A stretch of DNA of 64,000 nucleotides from Cyanobacterium sp. uoEpiScrs1 (lineage in GTDB: Bacteria > Cyanobacteriota > Cyanobacteriia > Cyanobacteriales > Microcystaceae), in assembly GCF_947331815.1 (NCBI RefSeq), contig NZ_OX373462.1:545376-609375 (forward strand), given 5' to 3'. Each line of letters opens with the position of its first letter. Position 1 is the first letter of the stretch. Positions 48,061 through 60,200 of the stretch are shown one piece after another. The notes beneath the pieces were generated by a model. That model had not been told where the DNA came from. It worked only from the letters and a program-made list of their open reading frames with translations, and searched no databases. The position numbers were made by a program, and so were the translations under genes.

Positions 48061-48219
48061 AGAAACCTTCAGATCCAGTCGAAACTTATATTAAAAAAAC
48101 ATAAAAGAAAGGGCAGGTGGGAACTTCTAATTGGGCGGTACGAAAAATTTAGTATTATTAACCCAATATCTGTGGCATTATTGCCTTGGAAAAAGATAAG
48201 TCTCAAGCTTGCGATGTAG
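48061..48219 (+). pseudogene. Coding-like remnant, unidentified
   Basis: This frame is open for 52 codons without a start and contains KKHKRKGRWELLIGRYEKFS and NPISVALLPWKK, which read like real protein in a region otherwise full of stops. A second frame just upstream has SMDGSERHSVLEWHAMM. Together they suggest a frameshifted relic. The ancestor is not recognised. Confidence 0.35.
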
Positions 48220-48404
48220 CCAGTATTATTTTTATAGTGCAGATTATTTACTTATTTTACTCATAAATCTATCTCATAAATTAAATACAAAAAGATAAAA
48301 GTTTTCATTTATTTAAACAGATGAAGCTTACTTAGGATAAGTTTTAATATAAAGTTCGTGAACTTATTTTATATTTATAATGAGTTATAGTTAAAGTTAT
48401 AGAT

Positions 48405-48674
48405 ATGAAACAAACAACAATAAAACAACAACAAGTTACCTACTCGAATTTACCGTTAGCAGTATATCGAGAATTAGCAGCTCATTTGCAACAAGTTAAA
48501 GGGGTAACCACTGAGTTAATTCCCCAACAATTAAAACAGTTTGATTATACTCAAAGTCAAGTAAAAACTTTAATAATACATTATACTAGTTCTCTTGATA
48601 CCCTGAAAAAATACCAGATACAAATGATCTTAGACTATTATGCTAAAATATACGGCAAATATGAGCTAAGGTAG
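48405..48674 (+). CDS. Small hypothetical protein, 89 aa
   Basis: I do not recognise the family. The protein is soluble, Gln-rich at the start (KQTTIKQQQVTYSNLPLAVY) and likely all-helical, ending MILDYYAKIYGKYELR. It has no signal, membrane helix or catalytic motif. The composition is normal for a real gene and it stands alone between the aroH relic region and rodA. It resembles small conserved proteins of cyanobacteria, but I cannot place it. Confidence 0.6.
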   Translation: MKQTTIKQQQVTYSNLPLAVYRELAAHLQQVKGVTTELIPQQLKQFDYTQSQVKTLIIHYTSSLDTLKKYQIQMILDYYAKIYGKYELR

Positions 48675-48830
48675 TTAAATGGCTACTTTGAAGAATCTTT
48701 TGCTACTCAGTTGTTTTTAGGTAAAAGGATATTAAGTGAATTTATTTTTAAAATACATTTGTTTTATTTATTGAATGAAGGGTATTGAAGTATATTCATT
48801 AAATAAAAGTCAATAGCTTTTATTTAAAAA

Positions 48831-50081
48831 CTAAGACCTTTTATTACTACGATAATTAGCTACAGATTCTACTAAACCTAGAGCAATAAAGTTAGTTAGC
48901 AAGGAAGATCTACCATAACTTAACCATGGCAAAGGGATACCCGTGATAGGAGCTAAACCTACCGTCATACAAATATTGACAACAACCTGAAACGAGATCA
49001 TTGATAAAACTCCAATAGCTAATAAAGACCCGAAGTTTTCTTTAGCTTGACAAGCAATAACTACTAATCGAAAACAAATTAACCAAAAGGCAAACAAAAC
49101 ACAAATACTACCAATAAAACCGAACTCCTCTCCGACAGCCGCGAAAATAAAATCAGTATGTTGTTCAGGAATAAAATTTAGTTGGGTTTGAGTCCCTTTA
49201 TGTAGTCCCCGTCCCCATAATTCTCCTGAGCCAATAGCAATTCGGGACTGAATCAACTGATAGCCCCCACCGAGTGGATTTTTTTCTGGTTCTAAAAAAA
49301 GAGTTAAACGATCCTTTTGATAATCTTGGAGTAGTTTCCACAACATACCGCTCAACTGCCCTGCTGCTATATTAACAGCGACTGCTCCCATGCTAAAAAC
49401 AAAACGCAAGGGCAAAGTAAACCAAGCAATTAAACCCATAATCACTACCCAAATAATCCAACCCAACGGCAATATATTGACTAATATTGCAGAAATTAGG
49501 GGAGATAGAATTAAAATGAGCCATCCTGGGTGCATGTTTGCCCAATACAACATTCCTAAGGTAATTGCGGTGAAAACTAATCCTGTACCTAAATCTGGTT
49601 GTAACATGATCAGTATCAAAGGAACCGCCATTACTGCGAAAATTCTTAAGACAGTTGAGATTGTTGTTGCTTGTTTTTCGTGCAAAAGAGCACTTAAGGT
49701 AATAATCAGACCGACCTTTGCAAATTCTGAAGGTTGAATGTTAAAGCTACCAATACTAATCCAACTTTGCGCCCCATTAGCTGCTACTCCAATGATAATC
49801 ACCGCGATGAGAGAAATATTGGTGATAGTGTAAGTTACCCAATGTAACTGTATAAGGGGGTCATATCTCCAACAGGCCAATATCAAAGTAATCATTAACC
49901 CTATTAATCCAAATACCCAATGTTGCCACCAGTCTACCGATCCTTCTAGAAGTTCGGTACTGCGGATCATCAACCCTCCTACACTAGTTAAACCTACAAC
50001 TAAAAATATTAACAGCCAATCAACTTTGGCTAAGTTATATAACCAGAAAGGTAAACGTCGTTTTTTAGCAAGTCTAGGCAT
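48831..50081 (-). CDS. rodA: Peptidoglycan polymerase RodA (SEDS family)
   Basis: RodA is the SEDS glycan polymerase of the elongation complex and works with a class B PBP and MreBCD. The 416-aa protein has about ten membrane helices. SEDS landmarks include ADNGAQSW-like GAQSWISIGSFNIQPSEFAK, the region QPDLGTGLV and PEQHTDFIFAAVGEEFGF near the catalytic Asp. The C-terminus has GIPLPWLSYGRSSLL. It follows mrp by 38 bases on the same strand, a probable operon. Confidence 0.95.
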   Translation of the reverse strand: MPRLAKKRRLPFWLYNLAKVDWLLIFLVVGLTSVGGLMIRSTELLEGSVDWWQHWVFGLIGLMITLILACWRYDPLIQLHWVTYTITNISLIAVIIIGVAANGAQSWISIGSFNIQPSEFAKVGLIITLSALLHEKQATTISTVLRIFAVMAVPLILIMLQPDLGTGLVFTAITLGMLYWANMHPGWLILILSPLISAILVNILPLGWIIWVVIMGLIAWFTLPLRFVFSMGAVAVNIAAGQLSGMLWKLLQDYQKDRLTLFLEPEKNPLGGGYQLIQSRIAIGSGELWGRGLHKGTQTQLNFIPEQHTDFIFAAVGEEFGFIGSICVLFAFWLICFRLVVIACQAKENFGSLLAIGVLSMISFQVVVNICMTVGLAPITGIPLPWLSYGRSSLLTNFIALGLVESVANYRSNKRS

Positions 50082-50119
50082 TATCTAGGATAACTCCCCG
50101 TTTGAAATAATTTTTTAAC

Positions 50120-51181
50120 TTAGGTTAAGGCTGCTACCGATACCTTTGCAGCAATTTGTTGAGCAATTGAGGTCAATACTTTAGCAGAAACCGATTCAGG
50201 GGCAGCCTTAACAATCGGAATTCCTTGATCTCCTCCTTCACGTAAGGCAATTTCGAGAGGAATACAGCCAAGTAAGGGGATATTTAATTCTATAGAAGCC
50301 TTTTCTCCACCACCTGAACCAAAGATATCATAAGTGCGATTAGGTAGGTCAGGAGGGATAAAATAGCTCATATTTTCCACCAATCCCAGGACATTAACCC
50401 CTAATTGTTGAAACATTCTTAGCCCACGACGAGCATCTAATAAAGATACTGTTTGAGGAGTAGTAACAATAACAGCGCCTGCCATAGGAACTGCTTGGGC
50501 GAGAGTTAATTGAGCATCTCCAGTTCCCGGGGGCATATCTACAACTAAATAATCTAAAGTTCCCCAACTGAATTGATAGAGAAATTGACGAATAATGCCA
50601 TTTAGCATTGGACCACGCCAGATAACGGGTTGATCAGTATCAATTAAAAAGCCCATGGATACTATTTTTACTCCATGATTAAAGGCAGGCTCTGGTACTT
50701 CCCCATGGGACATATGTTCTATCTTAAATCCTGCGTCGGCTAATCCTAACATAATCGGAGTATTAGGACCGTAAATGTCAGCATCTAGCAAACCAACTTT
50801 TGCTCCTGTTTGAGCTAAAGCAACAGCTATATTCACCGCAACGGTGCTTTTACCGACACCTCCTTTCCCACTCGAAATAGCAATAATATTTTTGATTCCG
50901 GCGACGTGTTGTTGACTTGGTAACATTTTTTGTTGAGGAATTTCGGCCGTTACTTTTACTTCAACAGTTGTTACTCCTGGTAACTGTTTAATAGCTTTTT
51001 GGCAATCCTTAACGATAAATTCTTTTAAAGGACAAGCCGGAGTAGTTAAAACCAGAGTAAAACTGACTCGGGAGCCATCAATAATTACATTACGAATCAT
51101 ATTTAAGTCTACTAAACTCTTTTGGAGTTCAGGATCTTGAATTGGACGCAAGACTTCTAAAACCGATTGGGTATCAAACAT
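50120..51181 (-). CDS. Mrp/ApbC-type iron-sulfur cluster carrier ATPase
   Basis: This P-loop ATPase family carries [4Fe-4S] clusters to target enzymes. It has 353 aa: an N-terminal MIP18/DUF59 domain (about 1-85) and the ATPase with the deviant Walker A GKGGVGKST (105-113). The CxxC cluster motif near residue 275, common in many members, is not present here; the region reads GLVENMSYFIPPDLPN. A GGAG ribosome site precedes the ATG. Its 3' end is 38 bases before rodA. Confidence 0.93.
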   Translation of the reverse strand: MFDTQSVLEVLRPIQDPELQKSLVDLNMIRNVIIDGSRVSFTLVLTTPACPLKEFIVKDCQKAIKQLPGVTTVEVKVTAEIPQQKMLPSQQHVAGIKNIIAISSGKGGVGKSTVAVNIAVALAQTGAKVGLLDADIYGPNTPIMLGLADAGFKIEHMSHGEVPEPAFNHGVKIVSMGFLIDTDQPVIWRGPMLNGIIRQFLYQFSWGTLDYLVVDMPPGTGDAQLTLAQAVPMAGAVIVTTPQTVSLLDARRGLRMFQQLGVNVLGLVENMSYFIPPDLPNRTYDIFGSGGGEKASIELNIPLLGCIPLEIALREGGDQGIPIVKAAPESVSAKVLTSIAQQIAAKVSVAALT

Positions 51182-51995
51182 TGTAATTTCAAGTTCTCCT
51201 TATAAGGCAATGTTAAATTTTCTCATGCTGCATCTATGAAAATGTTAACGGTTTTAGAGGTAAAGATGTTTAATGCTAAGAAGTAGACGAGCGTAAATAA
51301 GTAGGGATTGAAAGGAAGAGTCAAAAATTTAAAATATTAGCAGAGTTAAATAAGAATAAATATACTTTATCTAAAAAGCGAGAAGAATCAAGCATAAGAA
51401 TAAAGGAGATCAGGTACATAAAACGTTTTTGATTTTCTTAACAACGCACGGATTAAATAAAAAGACGATTTATGTTTAAATAATTTTCAATAAAATACTG
51501 TAGAGTATAAGAAATATTAATTGATTTAGAAAAAGATGGCTTATATTTTTTGCTAAAAAATTACTGTCTATTTTAATAAAATAATAACGGAAGGTATCAA
51601 TAACAAATTAAAGTTAATTGAAACGATAATTTATTAATCAGCCAATTCCAACTTTAATTTATTGTTTATTTGGGCTACTAGTTAATTCTATATCATCATT
51701 TTAGTACAAGCAGATTAGCTAATATAGTCTTTCTATCTAAGAATTTTTCTGAGGATCAGAGCAAAAAACATTTAGTTAAGTGAAGTAAAAAAAATTTATA
51801 AAAGAACACAAGCTAAAGTTAGCTTTACAAGGAAGATGAATATGAATTTATAATATAAATTATTAACTATTGATTTATATTATTCTGGTTAGAAGAGCCT
51901 AAATTTATTCCAGAATAAATATCAAAATATTGGCAATCAACATAAAAAATATATCTATTTAATATATATAAAAATAATTTAAAACTCAAAATCAT
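51182..51995. other. AT-rich spacer
   Basis: About 810 bases with no supported gene. A 9-bp stem (51880-51888 with 51910-51918) with a 21-nt loop lies past the PAP/fibrillin gene and may be its end. The rest has purine-rich stretches but no readable frame. Confidence 0.5.
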
Positions 51996-52589
51996 CTAAA
52001 TCCCTTTCTCTTTGGATAAGATAAATATATTTCCTTCATTCCCTCTTCCTACCCGAAGATCATCATCTAAATAAGTAATTTCTAACCATCCCTGTTGTTC
52101 TTGACTTTCGAGGCTAAAGTCTAGAGGAAAAAACTTTTTTCCTATTTCAATATCTTCAATTAATTGGCTAGGTGATTGATATCCTAATAACCTTTGAGAA
52201 CCAATAATATAACGTTCAAAATTAACATTAATTCGTTTATCAGAAACAACTTTAAACTTAGCCATGACACCTACTAGTCCTTCTAAAAGAGGAACTCCAA
52301 TAATTTCAGCAATATTGTAAAGTTTTCCGTCAGCCATGCGTATACATTGATAAATTTGTCCTAATTGCAATACAGGAAAGCGACCCAATCCTAAAATTCT
52401 CTTACTTGTGGTATAAAGTAACCGCCAATTCCCATCAAGTAATTCTTTTGCTCCTAGGGTTTGAGGAATGGGATTATGATCTTCTAACTGTTCTAAGGCT
52501 GAGAGAACTCTTACCCGATCTATTTCTGTTGCTAATAAACCTCTATTTTTTCCTGCAATAGCTTCTAATAGTCTGGCTTTCTCATTCAT
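51996..52589 (-). CDS. PAP/fibrillin family protein
   Basis: A 197-aa member of the plastid lipid-associated protein (plastoglobulin) family, shared by cyanobacteria and plastids and linked to carotenoid and lipid handling at photosynthetic membranes. Typical blocks are LLEAIAGKNRGL near the start, LLDGNWRLLYTTSKRILGLG, and the closing LEITYLDDDLRVGRGNEGNI. There is no signal or membrane helix. It lies downstream of pcyA on the same strand but beyond a strong terminator, so it probably has its own promoter. Confidence 0.92.
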   Translation of the reverse strand: MNEKARLLEAIAGKNRGLLATEIDRVRVLSALEQLEDHNPIPQTLGAKELLDGNWRLLYTTSKRILGLGRFPVLQLGQIYQCIRMADGKLYNIAEIIGVPLLEGLVGVMAKFKVVSDKRINVNFERYIIGSQRLLGYQSPSQLIEDIEIGKKFFPLDFSLESQEQQGWLEITYLDDDLRVGRGNEGNIFILSKEKGI

Positions 52590-52644
52590 TCTAAAATACT
52601 TCCTTTAATGAATTCTCCGTAGGAAACCATGGGCTTTTAATTAA

Positions 52645-52686
52645 AAACTCCTACTGCTGTCCCTAAAGAGACAGTGGTAGGAGTTT
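52645..52686 (-). terminator. Intrinsic terminator of pcyA
   Basis: A 17-bp stem with two G-T pairs (52645-52661 with 52670-52686) has an 8-nt loop and, on the minus strand, a following T-rich tract. Its 5' arm overlaps the first two bases of the pcyA stop codon, an unusually tight placement. Confidence 0.85.
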
Positions 52687-53431
52687 ATTTATCTTGAGGA
52701 GGTGAGTCAAACAATACTTGAGTCATATATTTATTAGCCCATTTTTTACCAAAAACTTTTTCTAGGACTCGACGGGTTTTATCATTTTGTTGTTGCTTTG
52801 CACAATAGTAATGCTGTCCGGCTAAGTTAGACATTTGCTGTCTACTTGAAACAGTTTTAGAATCTATCGCAGTTTGACAGTGAATCCTCAAAAATTCAAC
52901 CACACGGGATAAGAATTGAGTTTCTTCCTCTCGGTCAGTTGGACGAATAAATAAACAATAGTCAGAGAAAATATCGCCCCACTCGGGTAATCCACGAGAT
53001 TTAGAAAACTTCAAGACGGGTGATTTGGATAGAGCTTGGTGGTATTCCGAAGAAAGAGTTAGTTCTTGGTTAGCAGGAGACAAATCTACGATTGCCGTAT
53101 TTATTCCTTTAGGACTCGCTACTATATCACAACCGAACATAGGTAGGGAATAACTCGGATGAGGAAACATCACACAATGAAGAATATTTAATTCCGATCC
53201 CACTTTTGCTAGCTCCAAATGAAGTTTACGGAACTGAGAAGTTTTATAGCATCGATTTTCAATCACTACTTCTTTCCCCTCAAGTTTTCCTTCTAAAAAT
53301 TCTAACCCGTCGGGTAGTTCGTAGGAGACTAAAGATAAATACTGTTCCCAATGACATTGAATAACATCAGCGAGTAGTCGTATCAAGGGATTGAGTTGGG
53401 AGCGAAGAGAACCTGGTGAAATGTTTAGCAT
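52685..53431 (-). CDS. pcyA: Phycocyanobilin:ferredoxin oxidoreductase
   Basis: PcyA reduces biliverdin by four electrons from ferredoxin to phycocyanobilin, the pigment of phycobiliproteins and cyanobacterial phytochromes. The protein is 248 aa, the exact family length. The catalytic residues known from Synechocystis PcyA (Glu76, His88, Asp105) correspond here to Glu73 (HLELAKVG), His85 (ILHCVMFP) and Asp102 (MFGCD), all with a constant offset of three. The enzyme therefore looks active. A strong terminator overlaps its stop. Confidence 0.97.
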   Translation of the reverse strand: MLNISPGSLRSQLNPLIRLLADVIQCHWEQYLSLVSYELPDGLEFLEGKLEGKEVVIENRCYKTSQFRKLHLELAKVGSELNILHCVMFPHPSYSLPMFGCDIVASPKGINTAIVDLSPANQELTLSSEYHQALSKSPVLKFSKSRGLPEWGDIFSDYCLFIRPTDREEETQFLSRVVEFLRIHCQTAIDSKTVSSRQQMSNLAGQHYYCAKQQQNDKTRRVLEKVFGKKWANKYMTQVLFDSPPQDK

Positions 53432-53667
53432 ACTGCCTACTAGCTAAGATTTTCGGATAGTTGGTAATAAATACTGCACAAGGTAAGATTTATCCAAGCA
53501 ATTTTTCACTAGCCTCAAACTCAATTATTGCAGCCTTAGCTATTCTAGCATTATGTTAAGACGTTAATCTGATATTATTCTTTAGAATTTAATGTTTTTC
53601 TAGTATAAAATAGTAGAAGCAATTTGTTAATTAAACATAATCGATTGTTGCAGTATCTGGAGAAAAT

Positions 53668-53835
53668 ATGTTTGGATTGGGATGGACAGAAGTAATAGTT
53701 GTTATCGTTGTTGCTTTATTAATTTTTGGACCTAAAAAAATACCTGAAATTGGTTCTGTTTTTGGGAAAACACTACGAGAATTTAAAGATAGTATAAATG
53801 CCTCTGACGATGAGTATTCTAACGATAAAAGTTGA
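53668..53835 (+). CDS. tatA: Twin-arginine translocase subunit TatA/E
   Basis: A 55-aa Tat component that forms the protein-conducting oligomer for folded proteins. It has one membrane helix (EVIVVIVVALLIF, about 8-20), the hinge FGPKKIPEIG (20-29) and an amphipathic helix (GSVFGKTLREFKDSI), then a short acidic tail. All parts of the TatA family are there. GGAG lies five bases before the ATG. The window contains a likely client, the Tat-signal binding protein at 32903-34261. Confidence 0.94.
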   Translation: MFGLGWTEVIVVIVVALLIFGPKKIPEIGSVFGKTLREFKDSINASDDEYSNDKS

Positions 53836-56161
<2,326 letters not shown>

Positions 56162-56467
56162 ACACTTAAGTGACTTAGAGTGTGATTTATTTAAGAACAA
56201 ACCCACTTCGAAAGGTGGGTTTGTTCTTAAATATCAGTTTTTATACTTAAAAAATATACACAAAAAATATATCAAATAGATTTACCAATGTAATACCTTA
56301 AACTTATAGAAGTGTAGAGTATATTAGTGTGGTGCTATATACCAAAATATATTTTGGTGTATTAGAGTATAAAAAATATAAATCAGCAAAAAACTTGTTT
56401 TTGCTTAATCTAATTTACTCATTAATGTTTTGTACGGGTTAAATTTTCTGATTCCTAACCCAGATGG
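56162..56467. other. Spacer between convergent eno and PBP genes
   Basis: About 305 bases. It contains the eno terminator and then AT-rich sequence without features. Confidence 0.6.
56191..56230 (+). terminator. Terminator of eno
   Basis: An 18-bp stem with one G-T pair (56191-56208 with 56213-56230) has a four-base loop CGAA. The U-tract is partly within the stem. It is well placed to end eno and could also serve the converging PBP gene. Confidence 0.8.
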
Positions 56468-58903
56468 TTAATTAGTTTTACGTGACGCAGGGGGAGCCGG
56501 AAGTACGAATTCAGTCTTAGGAGTAGGAGTAAGCTTTTTAGCCGCACTAGGAGCAGCAAGAGAATTAGGAACAGGGGATGTAGCTTGAACAGAGGACGGA
56601 GTTTGGGATGTGACTGCTGTTTGTGAGGAAGTACTCGATGGGGTAGCTGACTGAGCCTTTGTCTTAGTTGAAGCAGCTTGTTGAGAATTAATGTAAGCGC
56701 GCTGACGGTGAATTACAGTTTGTTTCCTGCGATGGTTGCTAACCATAGACCTTGAACGTGATGATCTAGACCTTGTAGCCACTGTATCTGATTTATTTTT
56801 CGGGCTAATGGGTTCAGCCTTAATAATTGGTTTACGTCCTTTTATATTAGGAACAAGAGGAAAGGACTCAATAGGGGTATCTTTGACGACTTCTTGCATA
56901 AATTCTTTCCAAATACCCGCAGCCGTAGTACTTGATCCTCTGGTGGGACGATTATCATCGTTGCCTAACCATACCCCCGCTGTTAACTGAGGAATATAGC
57001 CAATAAACCATAAGTCTCTGGCTTTATCAGAGGTTCCTGTTTTTCCTGCTACCGGTCGCTTTTCTAGCTGAGCAGAGGAGCCGGTTCCCCCAGTCACTAC
57101 TCCCTGTAGCATAGAAGTCATCACAGCAGTAGTGTCGGAATCGATCACTCCTTTAGGAGGAAATTTAGCTTGGTATAGAATCTGTCCACGGCGATCAAGA
57201 ACACGGTCGATACCGTAAGCGCGTTGATGGACACCGAGATTAGCTAAAGTCCCATAAGCACTGGTTAATTCTAGTAAATTAACTTCCCAGGCTCCTAATG
57301 CTAGGGAATAAGTCGGTTTTAACTTCGATTTAATACCCATTTTTTTTGCAACTTCAATGATGGGATTCCATCCTACTTTCACCAATGTTTGAACTGCTAC
57401 TACATTTAATGAAGATGCGAGGGCTTTACGAATGGAAACGGGAACGCCGCTATAGCGATCACCATAATTCTCTGGTCGATAACCGTCCACTATATAGGGG
57501 GAGTTTAGAAAGGTTTGGTCAGGCGAAAGTCCGGCAGCAATTGCAGCAGTATAGACAAACGTTTTAAAAGTAGACCCTGGTTGACGTTGAGCTTGAGTAA
57601 CTCGATTATATTGATGATTTTTGTAGTCATCTCCCCCAACCATCGCTTTTATTTGTCCGTTACGCGGATCAACTGCTGTCAATGCTGCTTGTTTAAACCC
57701 TTGCCATGGGCCATATTCTGTTACGGCCTTTTCAACAGCGGCTTCAGCGGCTTCTTGCCATTGATTGTTGAGAGTGGTTTCGACCACAATTCCTCCTTGT
57801 TGCAGCACCTCTTTAGAGATGTATTTCGGTAGTTGAAGTTGAATATAATCAGTGAAATAGGGCGCTTTTCGTTGTAGCCGTTTTGGTTTATTTGGTTTTA
57901 GAATAATAGGCTCAGCAATTGCTTTTTTTGCTTGAGAAGTATTAATAAATCCCTTGAGTTTCATTCGTTGTAATACGAGATTTCGACGCCCAATAGTAGC
58001 TGCCTTGTTCTGAATAGGGGAATAAACGCTGGGGGCGGGGACAATCCCTGCTAGGGTTGCAACTTCAGCTATAGTTAATTGATCAATGGGTTTACTGAAA
58101 TAAACCCAAGCTGCATCGGCAATACCGTAGGCTCCCGAGCCTAAATAAACTAGATTAAGATAACGTTCTAAAATTTGGTCTTTAGTCAATTTTCTTTCTA
58201 TTTTCTGAGCCAAACGCATTTCCTTGATTTTTCGGGTTATGTTAATTTCCTGATTCAAGAAAACAATGCGTGCTAGTTGTTGAGTGATTGTACTTCCCCC
58301 TTCCACTACTTCTCCTGCCAGTAAGTTGGAAAAAGCTGCACGAACAACTCCATGAATATCAACTCCTCGATGACTTTCAAAGCGATGATCTTCACTAGCA
58401 ATGAATGCTTGAATAATAAGCTCAGGAATTTGCCAAATTTTTAGTTGCTCATGAGTAACTGGTCCTACTTCTTGAAGAATAATCCCGTCAGATGATTTAA
58501 TAATCAAAGTTTGAGGAGGAGCATAGGTGAGAACATCCTCAATTGGTTCCATTATGCTATTTTCAAGTTGGTACATGCCATATCCTAAGACAATTGTGCC
58601 GCTGCTAGCTCCCAGCCCAATCCAAAATAATAGACAGAGCTTTGGATAATGGTTTATAGAGACTATTCGTTTAATAGCAACAATGGAGGTTTGGGATATT
58701 CTTTGATATAAACTAACTAGTTCAGGGAAACCCCCGAGAGTTTTTGCTAAAAAACTGATCTTAAGTTGGGTTTTGTTTTGACAAAACTTAATGTTATCAG
58801 AGTCATTTCCTGAATTTTGATTTAGTTTTTCAATATTGTTTGATTTTGGGTGCAAAACTTGGTCTATTTTATATCTAAACTTTAATACTAACTGATTAAA
58901 CAC
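56468..58903 (-). CDS. Class A penicillin-binding protein (bifunctional)
   Basis: It polymerises and cross-links peptidoglycan. The 811-aa protein has a long cytoplasmic N-terminus, a membrane helix (about 90-112), a glycosyltransferase-51 domain with EDHRF (catalytic Glu171) and ITQQLARIVFLNQE, and a transpeptidase domain with SxxK (PGSTFKT), SLN and KTGTSDK. The C-terminal 130 residues are a Ser/Thr/Pro/Ala-rich, probably extended tail. The start is GTG at 58903-58901 with GAGGAG (58909-58914) just upstream. Of the PBP1a/1b types, the exact orthologue is not clear. Confidence 0.95.
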   Translation of the reverse strand: MFNQLVLKFRYKIDQVLHPKSNNIEKLNQNSGNDSDNIKFCQNKTQLKISFLAKTLGGFPELVSLYQRISQTSIVAIKRIVSINHYPKLCLLFWIGLGASSGTIVLGYGMYQLENSIMEPIEDVLTYAPPQTLIIKSSDGIILQEVGPVTHEQLKIWQIPELIIQAFIASEDHRFESHRGVDIHGVVRAAFSNLLAGEVVEGGSTITQQLARIVFLNQEINITRKIKEMRLAQKIERKLTKDQILERYLNLVYLGSGAYGIADAAWVYFSKPIDQLTIAEVATLAGIVPAPSVYSPIQNKAATIGRRNLVLQRMKLKGFINTSQAKKAIAEPIILKPNKPKRLQRKAPYFTDYIQLQLPKYISKEVLQQGGIVVETTLNNQWQEAAEAAVEKAVTEYGPWQGFKQAALTAVDPRNGQIKAMVGGDDYKNHQYNRVTQAQRQPGSTFKTFVYTAAIAAGLSPDQTFLNSPYIVDGYRPENYGDRYSGVPVSIRKALASSLNVVAVQTLVKVGWNPIIEVAKKMGIKSKLKPTYSLALGAWEVNLLELTSAYGTLANLGVHQRAYGIDRVLDRRGQILYQAKFPPKGVIDSDTTAVMTSMLQGVVTGGTGSSAQLEKRPVAGKTGTSDKARDLWFIGYIPQLTAGVWLGNDDNRPTRGSSTTAAGIWKEFMQEVVKDTPIESFPLVPNIKGRKPIIKAEPISPKNKSDTVATRSRSSRSRSMVSNHRRKQTVIHRQRAYINSQQAASTKTKAQSATPSSTSSQTAVTSQTPSSVQATSPVPNSLAAPSAAKKLTPTPKTEFVLPAPPASRKTN

Positions 58904-59155
58904 GCTTACTCCTCAACAAATATTAATAACAAATATTATCTATATAGATAATACATAAATTTTTGTGTAATGGATTAGTTCTCGTAATCTATTTCAATTT
59001 GTCAGGTTGAATAGCAACATCATTTTCTGTTCATTAAATTCATATCTTTTAAGGTTTTTAATAAAGTAACACTCATATCTACAATAATATAATTTTCATA
59101 ATTACCTAATATTTTAAAACGAAAATTAATAATAAATCTTGTTTATATGACACTC

Positions 59156-59197
59156 ATAAACTATAGATATAACCTATAAGTTATATCTATAGTTTAT
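59156..59197. repeat. 18-bp perfect inverted repeat
   Basis: Arms 59156-59173 and 59180-59197 pair perfectly around a 6-nt loop. The nearest intact gene is the PBP start about 250 bases away. It may mark the end of the former gene whose relic lies at 59779-60200 on the minus strand. Confidence 0.8.
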
Positions 59198-59778
59198 TGC
59201 ACATAATTAATATCAACAAAGACGAGTCTGTACTCTATTTTGTTTACTATATTTACCCAGTAATGTAGCTTTGATTTTTGTTAACTTACTGATTGATTAT
59301 GCCAGACTTTAGTAGTAACTGAATTATCATGTGATTAGTTCCTCATAAAGATACCTATTACTATATTTGTTGAGTATAAAAATTATTTTGCAGAAAAACT
59401 ATCTATCCGAACAGGAATAGTTATTTATCGTCGTAGTTGAGCTTTGTATACCTTATAGATTACAGTAAAAATAACATGGAATCTATAATAATCAAAATTA
59501 TTTTATAATCCATACAAGCTAACTGACAGTATGTAAATTTCATTGATTTTATGTTGCAAATGAGAGAATTGAAGTTATACAATAAAGCTTTTTTAGCAAG
59601 ACAATAAGAAATATTAATTTCTTCATAGTAACTATTATAAAAATAATTCTTTCCAAAAGAAACCGATGTTAGATTCAGGTAAATACAAATTATTTACTCA
59701 TAGATAAACGTCTCTATTTCTACTTCATGGGCAGTGTAAATTAGTTAGGTTACTATCATCAAATTGTTGTGATATTAA

Positions 59779-60200
59779 TTAGATAGGGAATTCTCCATTT
59801 AAGCTAATTACTTTTGTGTAGGTAGCGAAATAAATAATAATATATTGTTGATTAAATACATGTTGATAATTATAAGTATTATCTTCAACTAGTAATCTTA
59901 AATACTCAATATTTTCGTCAGAATAACGAAGTACCTAAAACTACTAAGTCTATTTCTCCTATCAAACTAACAAGTTCTTTAAAAGCTGTACTTAATTTTG
60001 TTTTGCTTTAGTCAAATAGCTGCGCAGCATATTGACTTCAGTCAGGAGAAGATGGCATTTATTGAACACAGTTTTCTTAGTTAAGATAAACGTAATCAGG
60101 AAAAAGATTGAGTAATTATCACATAGGATTAGTTTCTTCAATAACTATAACAAAATTGTCTAACACCGTAAACTTCGTATCTTTATTTGAATAAAAACTA
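59779..60200 (-). pseudogene. Frameshifted gene relic, unidentified
   Basis: Successive minus-strand frames join into one protein-like string. About 60200-60119 reads KDTKFTVLDNFVIVIEETNP; about 60066-59992 reads LLLTEVNMLRSYLTKAKQ; about 59995-59921 reads STAFKELVSLIGEIDLVVLG; and 59925-59779 reads YSDENIEYLRLLVEDNTYNY with FATYTKVISLNGEFPI at the end. The junction GTS/YSDENIE is explained by one extra T. This is a recent pseudogene: the amino acid sequence is still well preserved. I do not recognise the ancestor. Confidence 0.7.

Larger units (their letters stand above)
47818..48404. other. Spacer with an aroH relic and a coding-like remnant
   Basis: About 590 bases. The first part (47824-47950) is a degenerate copy of the 3' end of aroH; further on (48061-48219) is an open frame with protein-like composition but no start. 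The last 150 bases before the small gene at 48405 show no structure. Confidence 0.6.
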
